Assembly (NCBI GenBank): GCA_003246765.1
Contig: QKDA01000132.1
Span: forward strand, 1 to 36,471
DNA length: 36,471 nucleotides
DNA from: Spirochaetales bacterium
Lineage (GTDB): Bacteria; Spirochaetota; Spirochaetia; Treponematales; Treponemataceae
Direction of reading: 5' to 3'
The notes under the pieces are model-generated. The model had not been told where the DNA came from and made no database searches. It worked only from the letters and a program-made list of their open reading frames with translations. Made by a program: the position numbers and the translations under genes. Of the stretch, positions 25,228 to 32,546 are shown in pieces. The stretch's first letter is position 1. Each line of letters begins with the position of its first letter.

Positions 25228-26365
25228 ATCCAATCTCCTCCCCGGAAGGTTTCCGTGAAACGTTTATTACTAGCCCGCACAGGCTCAGCGTCACCAACAA
25301 AGACGACCCGCCGGATGAAAAAAACGGAAGCGGGATTCCCGTCGCGGGAAAGGCACGAACCACGACCCCGCAATTCAGTATCGACTGCAAGAATATGACG
25401 AGGGAGGCCCCAAGTCCCGCGAGGGTCCGAAAGCGATCAGAACTGGAAAGGCTAACCATTACGGAGCGCGCGAACAGGGCGATTAACGCGGAAAAATACA
25501 AGAGCACCCCCATAAACCCCATCTCCTCCGCCCACGCGGCAAAGATGAAGTCCGACTGAACTTCGGGAATGCCCGTAAGCTTACGTATACCGTTACCCAG
25601 GCCCAAACCCCAAAATCCCCCGCCAGAAAGGGCATCGAGAGAGGCTTTCACCTGATATCCGGACCCTAAGGGATCCCGGTCAGGGTGAAGGAAAGCCATT
25701 ATTCGTTCCATTCGGTATTCCCGGGTCAAAACCATAAGGGCCGCCATTGGAAGCGTGAGAATGAGGAACATACCAAACCAACGCAACCCTACCCCCCCTA
25801 AGAAGAACATCGAGAGGGCTATGACAAGGATAAAAAAGGTCGTGGAAAAATCATTCTCCAGGTAAATAAGCATGAGAAAAAGGGCGGTCATAAACGAGGC
25901 TGGATAAACCGATACCCTCGGATCGTCCAACCGGTCGTATTTTTTCGCGAATAGATTGGCCAGGAATAAAACCAGGGTGAGCTTTACCAATTCCGAGGGC
26001 TGGAAGGTATAGGAGCCAATGCCGAACCAGCGGGAAGCCCCGTTTTTCGTAATCCCCACCACCGGAAAGAACGGAAGGAGCAAAAAGACAATCGTGACCG
26101 CCACCATGAGAGGAAGCTGTTTACGGATCCAATCCAGGCTAATGGAGGCGAAGAGGGTCATGACCACGAGAGCGACACCTAGGTTTATAGCTTGCCTTAC
26201 GACGAAATAGAGAGGATCCCCGAAGACCCGTTCCGCGTAGCCCAAGCTTCCTGAATAGAGCGTCGTCAATCCCAAGCCGCAAAAGAAGAGAATAAGCAGG
26301 ATCAGGGGGACGTCGGCCCTTTCCCCATAGCGGTTTCGTTCCGCCGACAGGACCCTGTTACGCAT
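25220..26365 (-). CDS. ftsW: Septal peptidoglycan glycosyltransferase FtsW
   Basis: FtsW is the SEDS-family glycan polymerase of the septum. The 381-residue product shows about ten hydrophobic segments, beginning VPLILLILFFCGLGLTTLYS. SEDS signatures are NGASRWFGIGSYTFQPSELV near the middle, FIFAAWAEEMGFMG, and the C-terminal FPATGIPLPFFSSGGSSLLV with the PFFSSGGSS motif. The start ATG 26365 follows AGGAGG by eight bases and overlaps the murF stop by eight. The SEDS paralogue RodA is similar, but the division-cluster position favours FtsW. No ftsI gene, encoding its partner transpeptidase, lies in this cluster. Confidence 0.93.
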   Translation of the reverse strand: MRNRVLSAERNRYGERADVPLILLILFFCGLGLTTLYSGSLGYAERVFGDPLYFVVRQAINLGVALVVMTLFASISLDWIRKQLPLMVAVTIVFLLLPFFPVVGITKNGASRWFGIGSYTFQPSELVKLTLVLFLANLFAKKYDRLDDPRVSVYPASFMTALFLMLIYLENDFSTTFFILVIALSMFFLGGVGLRWFGMFLILTLPMAALMVLTREYRMERIMAFLHPDRDPLGSGYQVKASLDALSGGGFWGLGLGNGIRKLTGIPEVQSDFIFAAWAEEMGFMGVLLYFSALIALFARSVMVSLSSSDRFRTLAGLGASLVIFLQSILNCGVVVRAFPATGIPLPFFSSGGSSLLVTLSLCGLVINVSRKPSGEEIGYA

Positions 26366-27782
26366 GGGAGGAGCCTCCTGAGTACCCCGGAACAATCGAG
26401 GGCAGCGTCCTTTCAAGGGCCATACCCCGCGATCCCTTAAGGAATACCAAGTCTCCTTCTTCGATTACGGCTAACAGGATTCGATTTAGCTCTTCCATGG
26501 AACCGCAAAGTTCCACGTCCATGCCGGCCCAGTCGCAACGGCGCCCCGCGGATAACATGTCGTCCCCAAAAAGAAGCACCTGATCCGCGTCGGAACGGGA
26601 TACGAGGGCGCAGATTCGATCATGTTCACGCTCCGATTCGTCCCCAAGCTCAAGCATGGAACCTAGGACCAGCACCTTTTTCCCGCGCCACGGAAGGGAT
26701 GAATAGAACTCCAGGGCCTTTTCCATGGAATCGGGGTTCGCGTTATAGCAATCCACGATTACGGTACGTCCCTGTTCGCGGAGAACTTGAGCCCTTCCGA
26801 ACAGGGGGGTTACGCCTTCCAAGCCCTTCTTGATTTCATCCGGCTCAAGGCCCGCATGCTCCGAAACGGAGATCGCGCCCAGGGCATTCATCAAATTATA
26901 GGGTCCCGGCAGGGGGAACCGAATTTTTAATCCGCGATACGCGATAAGGGTTCCGTCAATTCCTAAATCCTCAGAACCTTCGAAACCCTGAGTGGAAAAC
27001 CTGCCGTAGGTTTCCACCCGGCCCGAGTGAACCTGAGAGAGGAATGCGGTCCACTCGTCTCTTTCAGGCACAAAACCCACGCAGGTATCGGAAAAAAAAC
27101 CAAATATGGATTTTTTTTCCTCAGCAATCGCTGCCTTTGAGCCGAGAATTCCGATATGGGCAGTGCCGATGTTTGTGATCAAGGCGAGATCCGGAGAAAG
27201 CACCTGCGCTATTTCCCTTATCTCTCCCCGGCGGTTCATTCCAAGCTCAAAAATACCGACCTCATGATGGTCTCTAATTGAAAAAACCGACAAGGGAAGG
27301 CCCGTCTCCGAATTAAGGTTGCCCTCGTTCATCACGACCTTATAACGCTGCTGAAACAGCGAGGCAAGGATCTCCTTGCATGTGGTCTTTCCGCTGGAAC
27401 CGGTTACGCCAATGCGGAGGAGATTAGGAAATTTTGCCCTATAGAACCTGGCGGCGTCCTGCAGGGCCCTTAGGGTATTCTCAACGGCGATAACGCACGC
27501 TGAATGACGAGCCGCAAGTTCGCGGTAGAGCCCTCCATCTTTCTTCGCGTGCAGGTTATCGATAAATACGGCTGAGGCGCCTGATTCGAGGGCGGTACGA
27601 ACGTAAGCGTGACCGTCCTGGAATTCTCCGATCAGGGGCACAAAAAGAGAGCCCGCGACTACAGCCCTGCTATCCGTGGCTACCGCAGAAATACCCACGG
27701 CGGAAGACCCGTTCGCGAGAATCGAGCCCTCCACCGCAGAGGCGAGTTCATCAAATGTCAAAAGGACGCTCGAATCACCCAC
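26358..27782 (-). CDS. murF: UDP-MurNAc-tripeptide--D-Ala-D-Ala ligase MurF
   Basis: MurF adds D-Ala-D-Ala to the UDP-MurNAc tripeptide, the last cytoplasmic step of the peptidoglycan precursor peptide. The 474-residue product has the N-terminal substrate domain with ATDSRAVVAGSLFVPLIGEF. The ATP loop GVTGSSGKTTCKE is at 125-137, MNEGNLNSETGLPLSVFSI is at about 151-169, and the carboxy domain has YNANPDSMEKALEF and VLGSMLELGDESE. The start is GTG 27782 after a G-rich ribosome site, overlapping the ftsL stop by eight bases. It is the only Mur ligase in the window. Confidence 0.96.
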   Translation of the reverse strand: MGDSSVLLTFDELASAVEGSILANGSSAVGISAVATDSRAVVAGSLFVPLIGEFQDGHAYVRTALESGASAVFIDNLHAKKDGGLYRELAARHSACVIAVENTLRALQDAARFYRAKFPNLLRIGVTGSSGKTTCKEILASLFQQRYKVVMNEGNLNSETGLPLSVFSIRDHHEVGIFELGMNRRGEIREIAQVLSPDLALITNIGTAHIGILGSKAAIAEEKKSIFGFFSDTCVGFVPERDEWTAFLSQVHSGRVETYGRFSTQGFEGSEDLGIDGTLIAYRGLKIRFPLPGPYNLMNALGAISVSEHAGLEPDEIKKGLEGVTPLFGRAQVLREQGRTVIVDCYNANPDSMEKALEFYSSLPWRGKKVLVLGSMLELGDESEREHDRICALVSRSDADQVLLFGDDMLSAGRRCDWAGMDVELCGSMEELNRILLAVIEEGDLVFLKGSRGMALERTLPSIVPGYSGGSSHA

Positions 27783-28059
27783 CGAGGCCCCCCTTCTTCA
27801 AGGCAATTCTGAGAATTTCATCCTTCCTTGCCTTGCGCATGGAAAGTTCCGACTGGGCAACCCGCTCGATCCTCTCCGGGGTACTTAAAAGTGAAATACT
27901 GGAAATAAGATGCTTATTGGCCTTAATGACGTCATCCTGACTTTTTTCAACCCTGTAGATTTCCCGCTCTAGGGAGGCATAGCGGGAAGCCTGGACCGTG
28001 GCAAAAAAAAGCATGAGGGGTATGGATACTACGGCCAAGGCGGATACCAGATTTTTCAT
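27775..28059 (-). CDS. ftsL: FtsL-like cell division protein
   Basis: This 94-residue bitopic protein has an N-terminal transmembrane segment (LVSALAVVSIPLMLFFATVQ) and then a coiled coil (YASLEREIYRVEKSQDDVIK) ending in a TPERIERVAQSELSM motif. That is the standard FtsL layout; FtsL forms a complex with FtsB and FtsQ to activate septal synthesis. Sequence conservation in this family is low, so the call rests on architecture and on its place between rsmH and murF. The start ATG overlaps the rsmH stop as ATGA. Confidence 0.82.
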   Translation of the reverse strand: MKNLVSALAVVSIPLMLFFATVQASRYASLEREIYRVEKSQDDVIKANKHLISSISLLSTPERIERVAQSELSMRKARKDEILRIALKKGGLGG

Positions 28060-29012
28060 TGCGCTGCATTCTCCCCATAGGGTATCTTCCGAACCACCCG
28101 TAGATGGGCGCTTCTGGAAGGCGAGTTTCGGTCAATTTCATCCTGCGTGGCGGAAACGGCCTTCCGGGTCAATAACTCCACCTCGGGCTTACCCCCGCAC
28201 TTACATATCGGCACTTCGGGCGGGCAAGTACAGGCCTTGCTTTTGTCCCGGAAAAAGTTTTTCACGATTCGGTCTTCGAGGGAATGAAAGGTTATGACCC
28301 CCAGGCGGCCGCCGGGGGCGAGTACGGACAAAGCCAAAGAGAGCAGCCTTGGCAGGCGGTCAAGCTCTTCGTTGACGGCTATCCTCAAGGCTTGAAAGGT
28401 TTTTGTGGCAGGATGGATCCTTCCATGCCGGTACTGAGCCGGCACGGCTGAAAAAACGCAGTCCGCCAGGGATTTTGCCGTGGCGAAGGGGGCGTTTCGG
28501 CGCGATTCGCAGATTGCCCTCGCTATGCGCCGGGAGTACTGCTCCTCCCCGTATTGATAGATTAGGTCGGCCAACTCAGCCTCGCGCATACGATTGACAA
28601 GATCCGCGGCGCTTTCTCCCGAAGAGGGGTCAAGGCGCATGTCCAAGGGCTCGTCCGAGCGGAAGCTGAATCCCCTCCCGGATTTCTCGTAATGGAACAG
28701 GGATATTCCCAGATCGATGAGGATTCGGTCTGGCCTCTTCTCGTTTTCGGGATATTCGCGAAAAAAAACGTCAGACCAACCGGGATAAAAGACCATCCGA
28801 TCCCCGAATGGGGCGAGACGTTCACGGGCCCTGGCCTGTATGCGCACGTCCGCGTCAATTCCGATAATCCTGAGGTTTGGGTATGCCGAAAGGAAAGCCT
28901 CCGAATGCCCGCCCTCTCCCAGGGTACCGTCAACCATGAGCGAGTTCTCGGCGTCGGGGGCGAGATATTCGAGGCATTCGTTCAACAGGACAGAAGTATG
29001 AACTATTTCCAT
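28056..29012 (-). CDS. rsmH: 16S rRNA (cytosine1402-N4)-methyltransferase RsmH
   Basis: RsmH (MraW) methylates C1402 in the ribosomal P site using S-adenosylmethionine. The 318-residue product starts MEIVHTSVLLNECLEYL and has the SAM loop DGTLGEGGHSEAFL at 28-41 and IIGIDADVRIQARA near 50. DRILIDLGISLFHYEKSGRG follows, then ALRIAVNEELDRL and VITFHSLEDRIVKNFF near the end. A cysteine-rich KACTCPPEVPICKCGG segment typical of the family follows. It starts six bases after mraZ. Confidence 0.97.
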   Translation of the reverse strand: MEIVHTSVLLNECLEYLAPDAENSLMVDGTLGEGGHSEAFLSAYPNLRIIGIDADVRIQARARERLAPFGDRMVFYPGWSDVFFREYPENEKRPDRILIDLGISLFHYEKSGRGFSFRSDEPLDMRLDPSSGESAADLVNRMREAELADLIYQYGEEQYSRRIARAICESRRNAPFATAKSLADCVFSAVPAQYRHGRIHPATKTFQALRIAVNEELDRLPRLLSLALSVLAPGGRLGVITFHSLEDRIVKNFFRDKSKACTCPPEVPICKCGGKPEVELLTRKAVSATQDEIDRNSPSRSAHLRVVRKIPYGENAAQ

Positions 29013-29018
29013 GTTTCC

Positions 29019-29468
29019 CTAGAGACAGATACTTCCCAAGCCCTCTGTGGCCTCGCGAAAATCCGCCTCGCTCTCCCCCAAGTACTTATCATATTCTTCC
29101 GAGTCCCAAAGCTCGAAATACTTGTTTATTCCCAAAAAAATGCATTCCTTCCCGAGGCCCGCAAACTCGCGAAGGCTCTGCGGGATGGAGATGCGGCCCG
29201 TTTTATCGATCTCGACTGTCTGGGCTGGCGCGATCAGACGTCTGAGAACCGACCGTGATTGGGACTGAAACAGGGATGCCGATTCCATGACCTTATCGGA
29301 CAGAATCTTCCACTGATCAGGGGGAAAGAGCCACAGACAGCGGTCTATTCCGCGCGTCAGGATAAGCGATGCCTCCGGTAGTTCCGACCGCAACTTGACA
29401 GGGAACATGATCCGTCCCTTTTCGTCTAAGGTGTTGCGATACTCTCCGGTCAACAGGTTAGCATCCAC
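29019..29468 (-). CDS. mraZ: Transcriptional regulator MraZ
   Basis: MraZ is an AbrB-like ring-forming DNA-binding protein that controls its own division operon. The 149-residue product has two tandem repeats of the family motif: GEYRNTLDEKGRIMFPVKLR at about 8-27 and TVEIDKTGRISIPQSLREFA at about 84-103. I start it at GTG 29468, which lies in the last of four MraZ boxes with GGGAG 13 bases upstream, a long spacing. A TTG at 29453 would begin directly at LTGEY, nearer to other MraZ starts, but has no ribosome site. It is the first gene of the long minus-strand unit. Confidence 0.93.
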   Translation of the reverse strand: MDANLLTGEYRNTLDEKGRIMFPVKLRSELPEASLILTRGIDRCLWLFPPDQWKILSDKVMESASLFQSQSRSVLRRLIAPAQTVEIDKTGRISIPQSLREFAGLGKECIFLGINKYFELWDSEEYDKYLGESEADFREATEGLGSICL

Positions 29469-29498
29469 TTTTTACTACTTTCTCCCACTTTTTACCAC
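29465..29498 (-). promoter_or_regulatory. MraZ operator: four boxes at 10-bp spacing
   Basis: On the minus strand GTGG, GTGG, GTAG and GTGG begin at 29498, 29488, 29478 and 29468, exactly 10 bp apart; the last three are each preceded by AAA. MraZ operators in other bacteria are three or four GTGG-type repeats at about this 10-bp spacing. The boxes lie just after the predicted transcription start, and the last includes the GTG start codon, so bound MraZ would block transcription. A fifth GTGG at 29517 lies in the promoter spacer, 19 bp away. Confidence 0.85.
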
Positions 29499-29507
29499 GA
29501 TTACTTC

Positions 29508-29535
29508 ATTTTACCACCAAAATTCCGAATGTCAA
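29508..29535 (-). promoter_or_regulatory. Sigma-70 promoter of the mraZ-fliJ unit
   Basis: TTGACA (29535-29530) is followed after 16 bases by TAAAAT (29513-29508) on the minus strand: six of six and five of six consensus bases. Predicted initiation is near 29501, giving a leader of about 33 bases filled by the MraZ boxes. No other strong promoter is visible for the next 22 kb on this strand. Confidence 0.8.
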
Positions 29536-29616
29536 CAGGTTTTGGAAAAATATGCCGAAAATCTCTACCACCCCTTGCGGTTTACGCATTCACCCCTTTC
29601 GGGATATAGTCTGACC

Positions 29617-29856
29617 ATGACCCTCTATGAGTTTTACGTCTCTTTTCCCGACGGCGATACTCGGGAGATCGATACCCCCCTATCCATGGCAGACCTGTTC
29701 GACGTTAATGCCGTACCCTTAACGCTGCCCCTCCCCTCTAACCGAATGCTTGCATATAGGATTGCCTCCCGGAGAACAAGAGAAGAGCGAGGGACTGTCA
29801 CGACTTTTTATTCTCTGGAACAGCTGTCTTCCGATGATCTTCTTGCTTATATATGA
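29617..29856 (+). CDS. Conserved-looking small protein of unknown function
   Basis: This 79-residue protein opens MTLYEFYVSFPDGDTREIDT and ends FYSLEQLSSDDLLAYI. It is acidic with no signal peptide, membrane helix or cysteine cluster. I do not recognise it. The frame is open upstream to 29395, but that part is antisense to mraZ, so I start at ATG 29617. No clear ribosome site precedes it. A TATAGT at 29605-29610, with TTTACG 18 bases further up, would place initiation close to the ATG and could give a nearly leaderless message. Its last four bases overlap the next start (ATGA), so the two products probably work together. Confidence 0.65.
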   Translation: MTLYEFYVSFPDGDTREIDTPLSMADLFDVNAVPLTLPLPSNRMLAYRIASRRTREERGTVTTFYSLEQLSSDDLLAYI

Positions 29857-30518
29857 TCAATACCTGGAATGAGAGCTACCTGCATGAGGAGCTCAAAGAG
29901 CACTATCGAGGAGAAGGCGATGAGGCCGAAGCCCCTGTGGGAACAGCCATATGCGATATCCTTCATCAGGACGGCTCGATAACGGAAATTCAGACCACAA
30001 GTTTGGGAAAACTAAGACTAAAACTGGAACGGCTTCTTGAAGATCGCAAGGTAAGGCTTGTATACCCCATTGCCGAACGACTGGTACTGGAAACCAAAAC
30101 CGTCGACGGCAGCCTCATATCGTCGCGAAAAAGCCCAAAAAAGGGAACAATTTACCAGGTTTTCCGGGAATTAACGGGTATCTATCACCTTATACCCAAT
30201 GAAAGACTTACATTGGATATAGTTTTTGCAAATATTACGGAATTTCGCATCGCCGACGGCACGGGTTCCTGGAGAAGGAAGGGTGTCCGTATCGAAAATC
30301 GAAAACTCGACTCGATAAACCGTATTCTCAGTATAACCTCGCCGCGGGATCTCTTGAGTATCCTGCCGGAAAACCTTCCTTCAGAATTCACCACTGCAGA
30401 TCTGGAGGCGCGGGGAACAGGAAAACATGCGGGTCACATGGTTTGGGTACTCAGAAAACTGGGGCTAATCGAGAAGATCGGAACCAGATCCCGTCGTTAC
30501 GTGTACAGGATATCGTAG
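29853..30518 (+). CDS. Unknown protein: PD-(D/E)xK-like pattern plus winged helix
   Basis: This 221-residue protein is translationally coupled to the small gene before it. Residues 10-60 show an acidic helix (LHEELKEHY), then AICDILHQDGSITEIQTTSL with Asp35 and Glu45-x-Gln47, and a basic helix LGKLRLKLERLL. This is the spacing of a PD-(D/E)xK nuclease core with glutamine in the lysine position. The middle (KKGTIYQVFRELTGIYHLIP, LTLDIVFANITEFRI) is mixed alpha/beta. Residues about 178-221 read as a winged helix: FTTADLEARGTGKHAGHMVW, then LRKLGLIEKIGTRSRRYVY. A nucleic-acid-binding or cleaving role is inference only. It lies divergent from mraZ and converges on the histidine kinase gene with a six-base gap. 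Confidence 0.78.
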   Translation: MINTWNESYLHEELKEHYRGEGDEAEAPVGTAICDILHQDGSITEIQTTSLGKLRLKLERLLEDRKVRLVYPIAERLVLETKTVDGSLISSRKSPKKGTIYQVFRELTGIYHLIPNERLTLDIVFANITEFRIADGTGSWRRKGVRIENRKLDSINRILSITSPRDLLSILPENLPSEFTTADLEARGTGKHAGHMVWVLRKLGLIEKIGTRSRRYVYRIS

Positions 30519-30524
30519 GGAAAT

Positions 30525-31715
30525 TCAGACAAAGACGGGCAAACGGATATTCACGGAGGTTCCCTTACCTACCTCCGAGACCACATTGACAGTTCCCCGA
30601 TGGGCTTCCACGATGTTTTTAATGATGATCATTCCCAATCCCGTTCCGCCCGCGGAAGACTTTGAGTAAAAGGGCTCAAAAATGTGTTCTAGAACGTCCG
30701 GAGGCATTCCCGATCCGGTGTCGGAAATGGAAAGAAGAAAGGAGTCGCCTTCCATTGAAGCATGCACCGTGAGAACCCCTGCGTCCCGCATTGCCTTACA
30801 TGCGTTTTCTCCGGCGTTTATTAATACCCGCAGCATTCGCTCCTCGTCTATGATTATAGGCCGCGTAACCTCATTGATAAGCCGGACCTCCGCGAATCCC
30901 GGGCATCGTTTCAGAGAAAGAACGTCTCGAAACCTGTCAAAGAGGCGGTCAATCGTACAAACCGTCATATGAAGACGAATGTCTCCGCGGGCGTAGTCAA
31001 GAAACTCCGCGGCGAGGGTTTCCATCCTGTTAAGATCCCCTTCGATCTTCTCTATGGATTGGGAAAAGTACTCAGGATCATCGCGATTGGCTTTCAAAAG
31101 CTCGACTCGGGTTTTTAATGCTGACAAGGGGTTTCGGATATCATGGAGAATTAAGGAAGAAAACTTTCCCAAAACAGAAAGCCTTTCCCTGCTGATCAAT
31201 TCCTCTTGGGCATCCCTAAGCTCCATATTTGCCCGGGCCAGTTCACGGTTTTGACGATCCAGATCGTTCACATGGGCTTCATTTGACTTGCGGACCATCA
31301 AGGTAACGGCCTTTAGAAGGCTTAGGCAGATCGAATTGTTATTGGCCAACAGTTCGTTAAAATCTGAAGCTTGAACCACAAGCGCCCGGATAGCGGTTTT
31401 TGCCCTGACCGTCGCGCTGCGGGGCCTATTGTCAATCAACGCCATCTCGCCGACCGGCTGCCCCTTACCGCTAACACCCAAAAGGATTGAATCCGGTTGA
31501 CCAAATCTCTTCCATATCTCGACTTCGCCCTCTAGGACGATAAAAAAACAATCCCCCGGCATATCTTCGAAAAAAAGTATCGACCCCGCGCTGTAGTTCC
31601 TTTCGGTACAGAGAGCTAGTATTTCTTTCAGGGAAGCCAGGGGCATAGCATGAAAGAAGTAGATATTCCTGAGATATTCGAGTCTGTCAGAGGGCATCAG
31701 GTCCGTATCGCTCAA
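30525..31715 (-). CDS. Soluble histidine kinase with cyclic-nucleotide-binding domain
   Basis: This 396-residue protein joins a cyclic-nucleotide-binding domain to a histidine kinase. Residues 20-140 form the cNMP fold, with phosphate-cassette-like GEMALIDNRPRSATV at 89-103. Residues about 145-180 are coiled coil. The H-box is LGKFSSLILHDIRNPLSALK with His191. The ATPase domain has an N-box at LINAGENACKA (298-308), G1 DTGSGMPPD (332-340) and G2 GGTGLGMII (356-364). There is no transmembrane segment or receiver domain, so the signal would be cytosolic and the response regulator is elsewhere. The start is TTG 31715, seven bases after AAGGGG. The flaA terminator lies just upstream, so some other promoter or read-through is needed. 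Confidence 0.9.
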   Translation of the reverse strand: MSDTDLMPSDRLEYLRNIYFFHAMPLASLKEILALCTERNYSAGSILFFEDMPGDCFFIVLEGEVEIWKRFGQPDSILLGVSGKGQPVGEMALIDNRPRSATVRAKTAIRALVVQASDFNELLANNNSICLSLLKAVTLMVRKSNEAHVNDLDRQNRELARANMELRDAQEELISRERLSVLGKFSSLILHDIRNPLSALKTRVELLKANRDDPEYFSQSIEKIEGDLNRMETLAAEFLDYARGDIRLHMTVCTIDRLFDRFRDVLSLKRCPGFAEVRLINEVTRPIIIDEERMLRVLINAGENACKAMRDAGVLTVHASMEGDSFLLSISDTGSGMPPDVLEHIFEPFYSKSSAGGTGLGMIIIKNIVEAHRGTVNVVSEVGKGTSVNIRLPVFV

Positions 31716-31750
31716 CGGTATCCCCTTGTTTAGTTAGCTGCACAAATCAG

Positions 31751-31777
31751 AAAAAAAAAGCCACCATTCCTGGTGGC
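31751..31777 (-). terminator. Rho-independent terminator of the flaA operon
   Basis: On the minus strand GCCACCA-GGAA-TGGTGGC forms a perfect seven-pair stem followed by nine T (31759-31751). It lies 22 bases after the stop of the second flaA gene and before the histidine kinase gene. Confidence 0.93.
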
Positions 31778-31799
31778 TTCAGTTTCAAAAACTCAAAGA

Positions 31800-32534
31800 T
31801 TACCAGTTATCGTACATATCGTCAGTATCGCGGGATTCCATTTCGTAAAGATCGGTTACGGCGCGAAGATCGTCGAAGTAGATATAGTAATTGCCATAAG
31901 CGTCTTCAGGATCGCAATCCACCCGGAAACCAACTACCCGCAGACCCATCTGCGTACTGTAATGATAATCCTTTTGGATAATGCCCGACTTTCCGTCAGG
32001 ATTCTGGGGGGGAATGGCGACAGTCATGAGCTTCCAGCCGGAATGGTTCAACTTACCGACATAGAGCTCAAACTGATGTCCCCAATAGTCTTCAAGAAGT
32101 AATTTCAGGGTATGATTGTAATTTCTTCCCACCACCCACACGCTTACGGTCTTGGTGATACCTTCGATAGGAAGGGGTTTAACCGTGGAAACGGTGAAAG
32201 AGTTATAGCCTCTCCTGAAAAAATCGACACGTACACCGAGAACCTTGGAATCGGGAAGATCAAGGCCCTCTTCCTCGGGAATCGGTTTCTTTCCGGCCGG
32301 AGAACCTTCAAAGAGACGGGCCTTGATTACGCCTTCATCTGCGGACATTGCCGCAACCCAAGAACCCTCGTTCTCATATTTATCGACCGATACTTCCTTG
32401 AGCTTTTGTATAGCAGAGTCAGCACCGATGAGAGCGGGATTGGCCGCATCGAGGTTAGGGGCTCCGTTCGACGCCTGAGCGAACACGACCCCGGAGAGAA
32501 TACACATTACAGCACCGAAAGCAAGCTTTTTCAT
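31800..32534 (-). CDS. flaA2: Flagellar filament outer layer protein, FlaA family (second)
   Basis: FlaA proteins coat the FlaB core of spirochaete periplasmic flagella. The 244-residue product has a signal peptide (MKKLAFGAVMCILSGVVFA, cleavage before QASNG), as expected for Sec-exported FlaA in contrast to FlaB. Family patterns are VSVWVVGRNYNHTLKLLLED, NHSGWKLMTVAIPP and YGNYYIYFDDLRAVTDLYE near the end. The tail is acidic (MESRDTDDMYDNW). AAGGAG lies 11 bases before the ATG. It follows the other flaA gene by 12 bases and ends before a strong terminator. The number 2 is by similarity to treponemal FlaA2 and gene order, and is tentative. Confidence 0.88.
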   Translation of the reverse strand: MKKLAFGAVMCILSGVVFAQASNGAPNLDAANPALIGADSAIQKLKEVSVDKYENEGSWVAAMSADEGVIKARLFEGSPAGKKPIPEEEGLDLPDSKVLGVRVDFFRRGYNSFTVSTVKPLPIEGITKTVSVWVVGRNYNHTLKLLLEDYWGHQFELYVGKLNHSGWKLMTVAIPPQNPDGKSGIIQKDYHYSTQMGLRVVGFRVDCDPEDAYGNYYIYFDDLRAVTDLYEMESRDTDDMYDNW

Positions 32535-32546
32535 CGATCGCGCTCC

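Noticed and set aside
29395-29616. Upstream extension of the 79-residue gene to 29395
   Set aside because: It would run antisense through the mraZ start and its promoter; the sequence is Phe/Tyr/Ser-rich without family character.
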